DNA of 64,000 bases. Origin: Artemia franciscana. Lineage: Eukaryota > Arthropoda > Branchiopoda > Anostraca > Artemiidae. The notes beneath the pieces are model-generated. The model was not told the origin of the DNA. It saw only the letters and a program-made list of their open reading frames with translations, and did not search any database. Position 1 is the stretch's first letter; each line of letters opens with the position of its first letter. The position numbers were made by a program, and so were the translations under genes. The stretch covers positions 42,711,399 through 42,775,398 of the forward strand of contig NC_088863.1 of NCBI RefSeq assembly GCF_032884065.1, written 5' to 3'. Below, in pieces: positions 11,726 to 24,330 of this stretch.

Positions 11726-12530
11726 AAGTTTGCAGTAGGTAATATGGCCCTTTTATGGTCGACAGTAAAGTAGTTAACGTAGCAAGGTATAGGGGGACAT
11801 TAGCACGATTCCAGTTCAACTTCCTATGCCACTTCGGCTGAGCCGAAAGTGTTTTGCCAGATAGCTCACACGACAATTTAAAGCTAAGAATAAGGTGATC
11901 GTGATCAATCTTCTCTTCTTCCACCCTGACAATCGATGATTATAAGCTAGAACTGGAAGTGATTACGTGATCCAGGTTTGATTTTGAACAGCCTCTGTTA
12001 CAAATATACGTGAAAGGGAGGATCTTATCTACGACGTGATATCAGCTAGGAAGTGATTCTAGCAAGAGGGTTGACCTATCGGAGGTACCAAGAATGTCAA
12101 AGTTAATGTCACCACCTAAAACCCAATTTAGGTCCTTTAAACGTAGACTTTCGAGTAGAAACTTTAAACTTGAGCAACATTTAGCGAAAGATGTGAACGA
12201 TGCTATAGAACGTCGATCGCAAGGTAAATAAACGTTTATAAAGGCAGTACTGTCACATTGAATCGCTAAGATGTGATCATCACAATGAATCACAGAGGGC
12301 TTTGATGGAGAATGGAAGAAAATTACTAGACCACCGGAAGGGCTCTAGTTTTCTTGGCCTCTTGCGAAAGGAAATGGTGGACAGAAGATTGCTTTAGGCT
12401 AAAAACGTTTGATTTGGTCAAAAGATGTTCTTACAAGAACACTATGTCATGAACTAATAATTCGTTAATTAACAAGTCTTTGTCTTTTAATATTGAGAGA
12501 AGAAAAACTTAGAATAGTGGCTTGGTTCAT
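11700..12530 (-). pseudogene. LINE ORF2 endonuclease (APE) remnant
   Basis: The start reads LSFSSLNIK, followed in a shifted frame by NELLVHDIVFLQEHLL, the typical D-I-x-x-L-Q-E-x block. Next is SGGLVIFF and the open piece 12042-12293 with FINVYLPCDRRS and LNWVLGGDINFDI (GDxN block). Piece 11697-11924 carries IDHDHLILSFKL, corresponding to the SDH-H motif. The order is right for an APE domain. Frameshifts near 12300-12400 and stops near 11940-12040 inactivate it. Confidence 0.75.
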
Positions 12531-13543
12531 TTTGGAGAAGAGTTCAGAGCTCGTATGATCACTGGGCGATTCATACTATAGGAAACATGAGCTTCACCGC
12601 AGTTGCCATATTTTGGAGCCTCTAAGCAAGGATTGTCTTTAGTATTTGAATGGCATCCAGAGCATTTAGAGCACTTCATCTCATTCGGGGCACATGGGCA
12701 GTGAGGTAATGAATGGATATTTTGGCATCTAAGACACCGTCTGGGTAGTTCCTTGCATTCCAACATTTTAAAACACTCTTAACCCTAGCACAGACCTGTA
12801 GCAATGGCAGATTTTAATGCAGCGGAATCTAGGAGCTCTAAACGGAATGTATGAAAAGAGCCGATCTGGGTGGCTTCAACAAGACCAGGAATAGCGGTGA
12901 TGAGTGTACTGCTAGAAACACTATCGGGAAGTCCCCTAATTACTCCAAGAGGTTTGCGATCGATCACTTCGGCAAGAATATTTGGATAGCTCGCAACAGC
13001 CGATGCGGCAAGAGAATTGGTGGAAACTTTATCCTGCGCGACAACAACCCATCTTTTCCGTGCCGGATCCGACTTTACCGACATAATTCCGTCATGTTCG
13101 GGGAAAGAATCAAGCTTTTCCTTGCGAGAAATGAGGTCTCTTAGCTCAGGAGGCGGATATTTAAGAACGACGGCCTACGAGGGTTTGCGATTTGTAGCCT
13201 TGCTATCTGAGACTGAAAAACTATTTATAGACGTTGCTGGACTATTGAGGTGAGCAAGCGATTTTAGCTGATCAAGGCACTGGTTGACTTTGGCGGTAAG
13301 GATAGAATAAGCTGACGCCGAAAGGCTGGGGACTTCAGAGGGGGATTTGATCACGAACTCTGGAATATCAATATTTTCTGCAGAGCAGCGAGAAAGAGTA
13401 GCGATAATATCCGACAATGGACTATTCTTAGCACTGGGTCCCTAACGACGAGATATAGGCTCATCTGGGAAGCAATTGCTATATAAAAGTTTCTTAGCGC
13501 CAAGAGCGTCTTCATACGGGCAAACATCACTAGCGTATTTCAT
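12527..13543 (-). pseudogene. LINE ORF1 (gag-like, zinc-knuckle) remnant
   Basis: The reading opens at 13543 with MKYASDVCPYEDALGAKKLL, meets a stop near 13442, and continues LSDIIATLSRCSAENIDIPE (13175-13417). It then changes frame to the stretch with VIDRKPLGVIRGLPDSVSSS (12785-13084), an RRM-like ORF1 region. The final piece, 12527-12766, has cysteine clusters CLRCQNIHSLPHCPC, CSKCSGCHSNTKDNPC and YGNCGEAHVSYS, three CCHC-type knuckles, the last degraded. Such ORF1 proteins bind element RNA. At least three frame breaks make this copy non-functional. Confidence 0.75.
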
Positions 13544-13560
13544 AATCGACTGATGGTCCA

Positions 13561-14660
13561 ACCCCTATTCGATATTATACTGAACGAAGTTCAAAACTGG
13601 GCAATAATAAAGCCTACTGGTATTTCAATTGTCCATGATAAGCAAATCTCACTCACGACTCAGCATCAGTCCAAAAACAATTAAGCGAAAAGGGTATATC
13701 TACAGAGAAGTTCTCGATAAGCACAATTATGAAATGATCTGCACTGGCTGAATGAATGCAATAAGAATAAATAATAACTTATCTTTTGTGGGGCAAATAA
13801 TCCAGTAATTTGCAAGTAATTGCAAGTAATCCAAGTATTTCAGTGCACGATTCAGATGATAATAGTGCTGAATACTAACTCAGAGCCACAATCATAAATG
13901 ATCCTTAAGCCGTAATCACATATAAATTTATCTAACAAGTTTCAATTGCAAGTTCAAAAGTATTTCACTCGTTATTTATTCCAAACAGGCACAGAGTTAA
14001 TCCGGCTTAAATTCAATTAGTTGTTCACTGGTCGAATACTAAAAGATAACTGAATATTTACTTCGCAGAGATATACCACGCTTTACAACAAGCAGAATCC
14101 TGTGCTTTTGCATTAAAGTGTCGCAACCTATGAAGTATCTCTGAGCTGAGTGACAGGAAAATCAAAGTCTCTCTCAATCACGTAATTCAGCAAAATTTTT
14201 GATGACATCTGTGGATTGAATATAATCGAATACGCTCCAGTCCTGTTAATTCCATCCGTACCGCAACTGAGAAGAAGTTTGCCAAGAAACTTAAAAATCA
14301 CCATCTGCAAATCATAGGACAGAAAGCAAAAAAAAAAAAAAAAGATTATCCTCATTTTCTTTGGTTGTTGCTCCGTCCAAGAATCCTCAAGACTTCTTTA
14401 TTTTTCTGTCCATATTCCTTCGTTTGATTTGTATTCGTTCTATGAGGCCAAATTATCTCCATTATACCTCCAACTTGAACACGAATATACTAATAAATTG
14501 ACCAATTTTTCCCTCATTCCTTGACCCTGTTTATGTAGTATCTGAAATCGTTTCAGATACTGAAACGAACGAATACTTCGTTGTTGAAATGTATCAACAA
14601 CTTCATACAAGCCTTATGAACCATTTTCAATTAAGGAGCTAGAAGAAAAATGCTACACCC
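13561..14660. other. Non-coding stretch between two LINE remnants
   Basis: No convincing gene. Contains short local repeats such as GCAAGTAATTGCAAGTAATC (13812-13830) and a 15-bp A run near 14331-14345. It may include the 5' untranslated region of the minus-strand LINE, but this could not be established. Confidence 0.4.
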
Positions 14661-14669
14661 CCTCCCCCC

Positions 14670-15660
14670 AAAAAATTTGGATTTCAACATGGCATAGAAT
14701 ATGCGGACACCGTTGTGGTTGTTGCTAAAGCTCCACTGGATGCTTCTTTCACAGAAAATTCACTCACCTTAGCGAACTATGATGTTCATCATGCTTTTGT
14801 CTCCCTGATCTCCCTCTTCTGCTTTTAAGGGCTACTAAAAGAGGAATAAATCCGTCCATCATCGGATCTCAAAAGGATATATGTACAAAGCTGGGAGTTC
14901 AACTTACAATCCCTCTTATAAAGATGAAACAGCAAAGCAATTGGATAGAACTATAACAGTTAAGAGAGGAGCAAGACAAGGTGCTGCTGCCTTAAACTGT
15001 TATTTCAATAATTACGTTCTCGAAGCTCAAGATCAGTATCAGATGTATCTTGTTCTATTTAGCCTCAATATCTCCTTAGTCACTTATTCTGATGACATTA
15101 TCAACTTAAGGTGAACTTTAGATGCAATTTCTTAAACATTCCAAAAAGTGCAAACAGAATGCATAAAATCTGGTCTTGAACCCAAGTCTGAAATATATTA
15201 TGTAGTCCTTTTTAAGAGGAAAGACCAATTTCCTATAAAATTGCACTTGGAAATTCAAAGATCTGCCCGACTGACAAAAATGTTTATTTTGGAATTGCCA
15301 TTGTATATACATTTCCTCGTAACAGTCATCTCTATGAGAACAAATCAACGCCAAATATTGGTCAAGTACGCTTCCGTAGTCTCTGTTAAGCTTCATTTTA
15401 ATCACCATTATTTGTCAACTTTATGCAACAGTATTGATCTACCCCACTTCCTTTTTATTGCATCTTTCTGGGAGATTCTTAAACACACTTAAAAATTGAA
15501 AATCTGCTTCACTTTCTTTTACTTTGCAAAATACTTACTGAGATATTTAACTTGGACGCACAGTTCAAAGCTCAATAATGGACTTCATATAACAAATTCT
15601 AGTATAGCTGTTGCTAAACGTTTGGAAAAACAAAACCAAAGGATTTCAGATCACTCTTGA
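14670..15660 (+). pseudogene. LINE reverse transcriptase remnant, plus strand
   Basis: The reading FGFQHGIEYADTVVVVAKAP (14680 onward) is followed, after stops, by a 77-residue piece at 14881-15114. That piece has YKAGSSTYNPSYK, VKRGARQGAA (motif B) and LVTYSDDIINLR (motif C, YxDD). Piece 15148-15492 carries QTECIKSGLEPKSE and then FNHHYLSTLCNSIDLPHFLF, followed out of frame by FAKYLLRYLTWT. The thumb-end resembles the RYCKLLLRLPRW end of the LINE at 9894-11725, suggesting the same broad clade. At least five stops or frame changes are present. Confidence 0.65.
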
Positions 15661-16015
15661 AAACAACTCCTTTTAACCTAGCTACATTTAAGCATTGTCA
15701 TAGCTCTTCTTCTTTATCACTTTTGTTACAAGTGCCCGTGTTATTCTTCGTTTTATGTATTTATTGAATTGTCTTCCGTACTAAAAAGTCTAGTGTTTTT
15801 TTTTTCTTTTTTTTTTGTTGTGCTTGGTCATTTTTGCCGAATGAACGCGGGTTTCGAATAAGTAATGACAATAATAATAACTAATTTAAAAAAGACCAAT
15901 ACATTGGTTTACACAGGACCGGTATATAAGTAGACTTGTTTCTGATAGATGATTTTTCTTTTTAATAGATTAGTCGTCAGCCGTGCTGCATATAGAAAAT
16001 GAATACCGCCAATTC

Positions 16016-16847
<832 letters not shown>

Positions 16848-16924
16848 AATCCGTATTGAGATCTATACCTCATGATTCTAATGATTGCCCTTGAGCTTTG
16901 TTGATGGTGATTGCTACTCAAACA

Positions 16925-17130
16925 TTCCCTGTGTCACCGTCGTCATTTATATATCCCCCTGTGCCCCCATGCGTCCCCTCATTTATATTCCCTGTGTCCC
17001 GGTCGTCATTTGTGTCCGGTGTCCCAGTTAGTAATTTCTCTTTGAGTGTCCCGGTCGTCATTTATATTCCCTGTGTCCCGGTGTCCCGGTCGTCATTTGT
17101 GTCCCGGTGTCCCGGTCTGTATATACATTC
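16925..17130 (-). repeat. GGGACAC minisatellite, minus orientation
   Basis: Reverse-complement copies of a degenerate unit built from GACCGGGACACAGGG and AATATAAATGAC, irregularly spaced. The same family occurs near 18293, 34653, 35747, 36035 and 36583, each time next to Helitron C-terminal sequence. Confidence 0.8.
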
Positions 17131-17193
17131 GTTTTTGAATTGGTCTTTTTTTTAGTTTTTAGCTTTTTCTTTTTAGTTTTTTTTGTAGTTTTT

Positions 17194-17273
17194 ACCTAGC
17201 CAAGGATCGAACCAGCAACCTCTCGGACCTAGAACCTGAAACATAACGCGTTACCAACTCAGCTACTTCGGGC
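17194..17273 (-). other. tRNA-like segment, probably tRNA-derived repeat or tRNA pseudogene
   Basis: The minus strand has TAGCTGAGTTGG, a good RNA polymerase III A box, and about 40 nt later GGTTCGATCC, a near-consensus B box. Overall length (about 75-80 nt) fits a tRNA. The T-stem and acceptor stem do not pair well, so this is unlikely to be a working tRNA. It lies inside a Helitron derivative, so it may have been captured or be part of that element. Confidence 0.45.
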
Positions 17274-17369
17274 TTGAATACATTCGTTTTTGAATTGGTA
17301 TATGATGAAATAATTCAGACGTCATATGCGGACAGACAGACAGACATACATCTTATTTTATAGATATAC

Positions 17370-18256
<887 letters not shown>

Positions 18257-18292
18257 AAAATATATAACGTCTTGTTTGTCAACTGATGAAAT

Positions 18293-18690
18293 TACAGACC
18301 GGGACACAGGGAATATAAATGACGATCGGGACACTCAATGGGATACCGGGATACAAATCACGACCGGGACACAGGGAATATAAATGACGACCGGGACACA
18401 GCTACAACGGGGACGCCGGGGGCACAGGGGGGATATATAAATGACGACCGAGACACAGGCATTGTTCGAAGAGAAATTACAGACCGGGACACAAATGACA
18501 ACCGGGACACAGGGAATATAAATGACTACCGGGACACTCAAAGAGAAATTACAAACTGGGACACCGGGACACAAACGACGACCGGGATACAGGGATTATA
18601 AATGAAGACTGGGACACAGGGGCACAACTACAACGGGGACGCCAGTGGGCACAGGGGGATATATAAATGACGACGGGGACACAGGGAATG
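18293..18690 (+). repeat. GGGACAC minisatellite array, plus orientation
   Basis: About 400 bp of irregular units combining ACCGGGACACAGGGAATAT, AAATGACGACCGGGACAC and AAGAGAAATTACAGACCGGG. Spacing varies and there are no unique spacers of constant length, so it is not a CRISPR. It runs straight into the Helitron C-terminal fragment at 18693. Confidence 0.85.
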
Positions 18691-18692
18691 TT

Positions 18693-18850
18693 TCGATTAG
18701 CAATCACCATTAACAAAGCTCAAGGGCAATCATTAGAATAATGAGGTATAGATCTGAATACGGATTGTTTTTCCCATGGACAATTATATGTTGCATATTC
18801 AAGAGTCAGTAAGCCTGACAATCTTTTTATATGCACTGACAAGTATGCAG
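18693..18850 (+). pseudogene. Helitron helicase C-terminal fragment
   Basis: Encodes, with frame breaks, [15 protein letters not shown] followed by sequence equivalent to the D-C-F-x-H-G-Q-L-Y-V-A-x-S-R-V tail of Helitron PIF1-type helicases. The nucleotide sequence matches 40620-40760 of the autonomous remnant. No upstream helicase motifs are present; the minisatellite occupies that position. Confidence 0.75.
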
Positions 18851-18859
18851 ACCGATATA

Positions 18860-20235
18860 CCTTATAACGGAAATACAAGCTTGGCTTCAAAATTGGCTTC
18901 TCTGCCCCCTCTCTGTCAATCTTTTCTCTTTTTCTGTCCCACCTTACCCTTTAGCCTATATTACACTTAGTATTTTGTTTTCTTTTAATTTTTTTTCTAA
19001 GCCTGTAAATTATCAGTAGCGTGAATATATTTGCAAATTATGTACCATAAATATAAAATGTCTTAACAAAATATACCTTTAAAAAAATAAAAACACCCTC
19101 TATTGACTTAAAGTATATGATTTCAAAATAACTTTTGAAGGCTCGTTTATCCCTTTGCATGAATTTCAACGGTTTTCAGCACTTCTTTTGTTTTCAACAA
19201 TAATTATTTGTTTTAATTAATGAGCAGGGATGGATCTCTTCTTCTCACTTCAAATCATTAAAAAAAACATTACAATAATTTAAATCATTGTTTAGCAAAA
19301 CGATTTTTACAAATAAACCGTATTTTCCAGCCTGTTTTAAAAACAAAAACGGCGCATCAACGAGTAATTAAATGCAAATTGTCTTCAGTTAGAATCATTG
19401 TAGCCACAGTTGTGTCTTTGGAATCGATAATTATAAAAAATGTGCTCATTTTGTGTTATATTTTGACTAAATAATGTTTTGTTTTGATAAGATGATGAAT
19501 GGACTAATCCCTCATTGACAATAAGGTCTACTAACAATAACAAATTTTAACCAAAAAGATATTTAATAAAATATATACAAGTGCTATGATAATAAAATAC
19601 TACTTTAGTTAAGGCACGACAAAGATAGTCAAAACAAATATCAAAGATAAATCACACACTCAAATCAAACTAAGACATGAAACAAGCTTCCTCTGGGCCC
19701 AGTGCTTTATTTAAGTTAAACATTTTCGAAGCACATATTTTGTCAATTGATGTGACTGTTTAATCAAATAAATTGTATAATGTATTAATTTTTTGAACCC
19801 GTCAATTTGGGATCATATAAAGAGGTAAAATCATTTTCATAATGACAGGTTATTTGACAACAGAAATACTGCTTTCTTTGACAAGTTTTTCTTTTAGGAG
19901 GTATTTTGCTCAGAAACAGAACTCTTTGAATATTGAAAGAACTACATGGTGTAGATATGTCAGCTGCTTTATCACATAATCTTCCTAAATAAAATTGCAA
20001 TTTATCAGAACTCTTGCTATTCTTTCTACAGACTGTCAGCGGAGTTCTTAGAACAAATGAAGCAGCAAATGAAAAACTATTGAAATCTATTATACACAAC
20101 ATAAATATGATATCATAGAAAAAAATATATCAAATATACTGGAAACAACACAAACTAGCAAAAGTTGAGAGCCCCTCATTGCCGATGATGATTATGAGCT
20201 AACAGTCGACTGTTGCTTAAAAATTCCCTATATAT
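18860..20235. other. Non-coding stretch, no gene or repeat recognised
   Basis: AT-rich DNA with scattered short ORFs lacking any recognisable domain. The longest, 105 residues on the minus strand at 19785-20102, has no recognisable domain and no splice or family support. Confidence 0.4.
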
Positions 20236-20249
20236 CTCACAATCGATAC

Positions 20250-20790
20250 CGGCCTATTTCTGGTTTCAGTGTGTACCTTACTACTGAAGTTGTCAGTCCC
20301 TTCAAACTTTCAAACTGGTATATCTCATGAAAGAATTTTTCTACAAAAAATATGACATATATTTTGGTCAGCTCATCAAGAGCTATCGACTGCCATTCAT
20401 AAAAATCTATCTGTCTTGGTCCAAAAGTTGACATTTTTGCCGTAGGCCAAGTTTCTTACGTCATCACTTAGAAAGGAGCAAAGGATAAACTCTAATTTTT
20501 TTTTTAGCAATGATACATCTTATACCATTTCTGTATCGGCCTATTTTTGGTTTCAGTGTGTACCTTACTACTGAAGTTGTCAAACCCTTTAAACTTTCAA
20601 ACTGATATATCTCATGAAAGAATTTTTCTACCAAAAAATGGATGATATACTTTGATCAGCTCATCAAGAGCTATCGACTGCTGTTGAAAAAAAATCTATC
20701 TGTCTTAGTTCAAAATTTGACATTTTTATCGTAGGTCAAGTATCTAACGTCATCACTTAGAAAGGAGAAAAGAATAAACTCTAATTTCTC
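20250..20790. repeat. Tandem duplication, two units about 286 bp apart
   Basis: Unit one (about 20250-20505) and unit two (about 20536-20790) share long identical stretches such as TTTCAGTGTGTACCTTACTA and CAGCTCATCAAGAGCTATCG, with an overall identity near 88% by eye. No coding function is apparent. Confidence 0.85.
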
Positions 20791-20935
20791 TGGCAATGAA
20801 AGAACTTTTAAATTTTAAGAGCCATGTCTGATACCATTTCTCTACAGCAATCCCAAGTGCAAAAAAAAACCAATGATAAACTTAGCTGCAATCACGAACA
20901 GAAATGGGTAGAAACAATAGTTTTTCGGCCCCACG

Positions 20936-21075
20936 CAAGAATTCAACGCAGCTTTTCAAAATGCAAAGTCATATTCAACAATCCGGCCTAAGGTTCACGT
21001 TTTCTGTGAAAACCGCAGAGGTTAGACCCTTACCACTTTCTAGGAATAAGCTGAAATCGGAGCGCCAGGAAAAAA
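20936..21075 (+). repeat. Module Z, dispersed repeat adjoining a foldback element
   Basis: Sequence around CATATTCAACAATCCGGCCT, GTGAAAACCGCAGAGGTTAG and CTTACCACTTTC reappears in reverse complement at 58510-58620. In both places it lies just outside a foldback copy, at a similar distance. Confidence 0.65.
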
Positions 21076-21134
21076 AAACCGACAAAACCAAAGTGTTGCT
21101 CTCGCAGCATAATGAAATAAAAAGAATCTTGTTC

Positions 21135-21420
21135 AACCAAAAGTAAGGAGCAACATCAAAACTTCAAAAGAACAGAAATTATTCTGTATATTGGGGGCAT
21201 CGTTCCCTTAACTCGCGCTCTTTACGCAACAGTTTGACTTTTAGCCCTGACTCTTTAGGAAATACTATTCAAATACAAGGGCTATTGATATCGAATGGGA
21301 AGTATTTTCATAGACCATTTTCATAGAAACTTTAGACTTTATCGTAAAGAGCGAGGGTTGAGGGAAGAACAGTCCCCCTCATATACGGAATGATTTTGTT
21401 CGTTTTAAGTTTGGGTTTTT
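21135..21420. repeat. Foldback element, diverged copy
   Basis: The left arm begins AAGTAAGGAGCAACATCAAA and the right arm ends ATTTTGTTCGTTTTAAGTTT. Arms of about 90 bp pair with many mismatches around a 100-bp centre. Same family as 30943-31242 and 58167-58470, but older. Confidence 0.7.
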
Positions 21421-21824
21421 TTCCCTTAGTTTCATATGAGCAAACTTGTCTTTTTATGATAAATTACCATATAAGTTTTCGTTGCAATCTCGGTGATTTC
21501 AAAAAGTTCTCTCATATGGTATGATATGTGTAGAATAACTCTGATTTGGTATATTTGTCCTTTCTAAGAAGTGTTTCAATTCTAGTGAGGGTGAAAGCTG
21601 CTATAATTAATTGTTTTTGTCTGTTTTTATTTATAAGGAAACCGAAAAAAAATATGTGGGTTGTGGATTTTGTAAATTCAAGATGTTAACTTTGTATACT
21701 TGAGTTTTAGCTGAGGTACCATTAATGGGGTTTTATTAAATTGAAAATTGAATAAAAATATTATTAAAACTAAAAAATGAACAGCTTACTTGAAAATAAG
21801 AAGAAAATAGAAGACGACACACTT

Positions 21825-21852
21825 TGCGGTAATGGCTTTAGCCATTACCGCA
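21825..21852. repeat. Perfect 12-bp hairpin
   Basis: TGCGGTAATGGC, a 4-nt TTTA loop, then GCCATTACCGCA. It lies about 30 bp before the approximate start of the RTE-like LINE. No role can be assigned. Confidence 0.8.
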
Positions 21853-22201
21853 TGAAAAGACACTGAAGTTGGAGTTTGTTTAAGGAATGTTGAGACCAGG
21901 CCTGGATTTACCAATAGCCCACTAGGCCTGACTACGTGCCAATGGATATGGAGGAATCCCCTTACTAAACGCTCCACGTAAAGGGTGAACTTGACCTCAC
22001 ATGGTGGGTGGAGACCACCACAGGGACATTCAATAGTTAGACTCCTCTAGCTAATCAGGTCCCAGGCATAGGGTCAGTTGGGCTTGCGACCCTCCACCCG
22101 AACCTAATTGCAACGAATAGTGATGTTATTGCCTAGGATGATCGATCCTCTTTTACCCTTCAAGACTTCAGCGTGTCCCCGGACCAAAATTTGACCATCG
22201 T

Positions 22202-22960
22202 TTGAACGTTGTTGACCAAGGTGGTCTTCACCTGGCCACCTGGAACGTTCTGACCCTTAACTACCCTGGAGCAAAATCAATGCTTACGCTAGAACTCAAA
22301 CGTTTTGGTGTGGCTGTAGCAGGCGTAACTGAAGCTCGCCTTATAGAAAACAACTCTGAAGACATCGGTGAAGGCTATCACCTAATCTGGTCGGGTGATC
22401 AGAGAACCAAAACTAATGGAGTCGCACTTGTGCTAGACTCTCGGACCAGGAGGTGCCTCCTTTCTTACGACCAAATATCAAACAGGATACTAACAGCGTG
22501 AATCCAGCACGAACATGGAAAATGGACCAACATTGTCTGCTACGCCTCAAAAAACCAAGCCTCAGATGAGATGAAAGATCGTTTTTACGCCCAGCTGTCT
22601 AGCATCCAAGCAAAAGTATCCCCTCATGATGTTTTAACCCTTCTTGGCGACTTCAACGGCACTGTCAGAGATACAGACGGCGTTTGGAACAATGTCCTAG
22701 GACCTGTATTACCCTACTGCTTGAACGACAATGGTCTAAGGCTCCTTCAGCTGTACAACATGCACGATCTCGTGATCACCAACCAACTCCCTTTTTCAAA
22801 GGAAAGAAGTTCACAAATATACCTGGTATAGCAATGACGGACGAACAAAAAAAGATGTTAGACTAAGCAATCGTGTCCCGACGCTGGCATTCCTCTATAA
22901 CTAATTGCCGAACTTACAGAAGTGCAGAATTGGGAAACACCGACCACAGGCTTGTCGTCT
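22202..22960 (+). pseudogene. RTE-like endonuclease remnant
   Basis: The first open piece (22202-22501) reads LHLATWNVLTLNYPGAKSML, VAGVTEARLIEN and TNGVALVLDSRT, the opening APE blocks. The second (22571-22831) has VLTLLGDFNGTVRDTDGVW and NGLRLLQLYNMHDLVITNQL. After a frame change the third piece opens near 22873 and reaches NTDHRLVVFNLRLRLK, the SDH-like motif. A stop at 22499-22501 and a frame change near 22800 break it. Its job would be target nicking. Confidence 0.75.
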
Positions 22961-24262
22961 TTAACCTTAGACTGCGCCTGAAAGCCCAGAAAAGTGACCA
23001 CCGTCCTCCCAAATTAGACCTGAACAATCTCGCAAACTCCAACACGCGCCAGGTCTATGCTGTCTCCATCTCAAACCGTTTCGACTGTGTTGGTCAAGTT
23101 TTGGGATCTGAAGAAGCATGGCAACTATTTAAGGACGGCGTACTGCTTTCGGCCAAAAGTACTACCGGTCGTTTGAAGCCCAGAAAAAAGTCCTGGATAT
23201 CGCAGGAAAGTTTAGATATTAATGAACAGCGTCGTAAAGCACGCCTAGCGAAGAACATGGTTACCTACAGACATCTTAACGGCGTAAGAAATAAATTCCT
23301 CCACAGAGACAGAAAGCTGTTCACCGAGAAAAAGGCCGCTGATCTCGAGGAGGCCGCCAGAAGGGGTGACACAGGCGCTCTATACAAACACTTTCGGGAT
23401 CTTACAGATGGAAAGCCATCCTTCCTAGGCCCTATCATATCTAATGATGGAAATATTATCACTGACGAGAGCGCTCAACTGTCCACCTGGAAGGATCACT
23501 TTTCTTCACTTCTAACCCAGGACTGTGATAGCCAGCCCGACCCTGACCTTCTTCAAGTTGCATCCAACACCCCTGAGGCTCCGTGTGCAAGCGTGCACCA
23601 CCCTTTCACCTCTACAGAAATCTTGAAATCTCTGAAACGGATGAAAAACAACCGAGCCACAGGAGTCTATGGTATCCCTGCAGAACTGCTGAAATATGGT
23701 GGGACAGCGACCCTTCTCTGGCTCCAAGTACTGTTTTCCATAGTATTTCGTACAGAATGGATTCCAAAAGACTGGCGAGCGGGCATCTTTCTGCCTCTCT
23801 GGAAACGGAAAGGCGGTCGCAGAATCTGCTCCAACTATCGTGGCATCACACTCCTCTCTGTAGCCGGGAAGCTCTTCGTTATGACCCTCCTGGACCGCTG
23901 TACCACTTTCCTCAGAAGCCAACGAAGAATCCAACTAGCTAGCTTCATGCCAGGAAGGTCCACCGTGGAGCAAATATTCACAATGTGGCAGCTGATAGGA
24001 AAGACTCGAGAATTTCAACAAAAAGCATATGCTGTCTTTGTGGATTTCAAGGCTGCTTTCGATTCTGTCGACCGGCACCCGTGCTGCACGGCGGGAAACG
24101 CCCAAGAGGTCGTCTCCCAACCAGATGGAAGGACACGACAGGTGCCTTCTTAGTCATGGCAAATACTCAAGAGGATGTCCACATCCTTGCAAGAGACCGG
24201 TCCAAATGGAGGCACCATGTAGCATCACTCTCGACGCCGGAAGCATTTCGGCAGGAGCATTA
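22960..24262 (+). pseudogene. RTE-like reverse transcriptase, deleted after motif A
   Basis: The open frame to 24153 contains linker DITDGKPSFLGP-like RDLTDGKPSFLG, block MKNNRATGVYGIPAELLKYG, WRAGIFLPLWKRKG, NYRGITLLSVAGKLF, then GRSTVEQIFTMWQL and motif A FVDFKAAFDSVDR (about 24040-24075). The next residues belong, in a +1 frame, to the element's extreme C-terminus: GRLPTRWKDTTGAF and ARDRSKWRHHVASLS, ending near 24262. Motifs B (RQG) and C (ADD) are therefore absent by deletion, not by point decay. It cannot code for active RT. Confidence 0.8.
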
Positions 24263-24330
24263 AGTCAAGTAAGTCAAGCCACTAGGCCTAGGCCTAAGGG
24301 CGTAAAAAATATCAATGAGTGATATTTTTT

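Larger units (their letters stand above)
9770..13560 (-). mobile_element. Non-LTR retrotransposon with zinc-knuckle ORF1, endonuclease and RT (I/Jockey-like superclade)
   Basis: On the minus strand a complete gene order can be read: ORF1 with three CCHC-like knuckles (13543-12527), AP-endonuclease (12530-11700), then reverse transcriptase with thumb (11725-9894). This two-ORF layout with gag-like CCHC knuckles belongs to the I/R1/Jockey group. Stops and frameshifts break ORF1 into four pieces and ORF2 into at least five. GC content is higher than in the flanks, as expected of an insertion. The ends were not defined: the 3' part runs into the T/A-rich stretch near 9770-9860, and the 5' part is lost somewhere beyond 13560. 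Confidence 0.8.
21880..24330 (+). mobile_element. RTE-like non-LTR retrotransposon with an internal deletion
   Basis: GC-richer than its surroundings. It has a 5' leader (about 21880-22200), an endonuclease (22202-22960), linker and reverse transcriptase up to motif A (22960-24075), then directly the C-terminal tail (24075-24262), and a short AAGTC repeat tail at about 24262-24283. Everything from after motif A to the C-terminus (RT motifs B to E, thumb) is missing. The codons remain fairly intact apart from the stops and frameshifts at 22500, 22830 and the junction, so it is younger than the RTE at 1036-4018. The 5' limit is approximate. Confidence 0.75.

Noticed and set aside
14331-14345. 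A run read as a LINE poly(A) tail
   Set aside because: No LINE 3' end was recognised beside it in the correct orientation.
18335-18601. ORFs rich in DRDTGN or VPVVIYIP (also 16898, 34650, 35960)
   Set aside because: They are readings of the GGGACAC minisatellite; both strands are open because of its composition.
18293-18690. Possible CRISPR array
   Set aside because: Units vary in length and there are no unique spacers of constant size; the DNA is eukaryotic and the block belongs to a Helitron-associated minisatellite.
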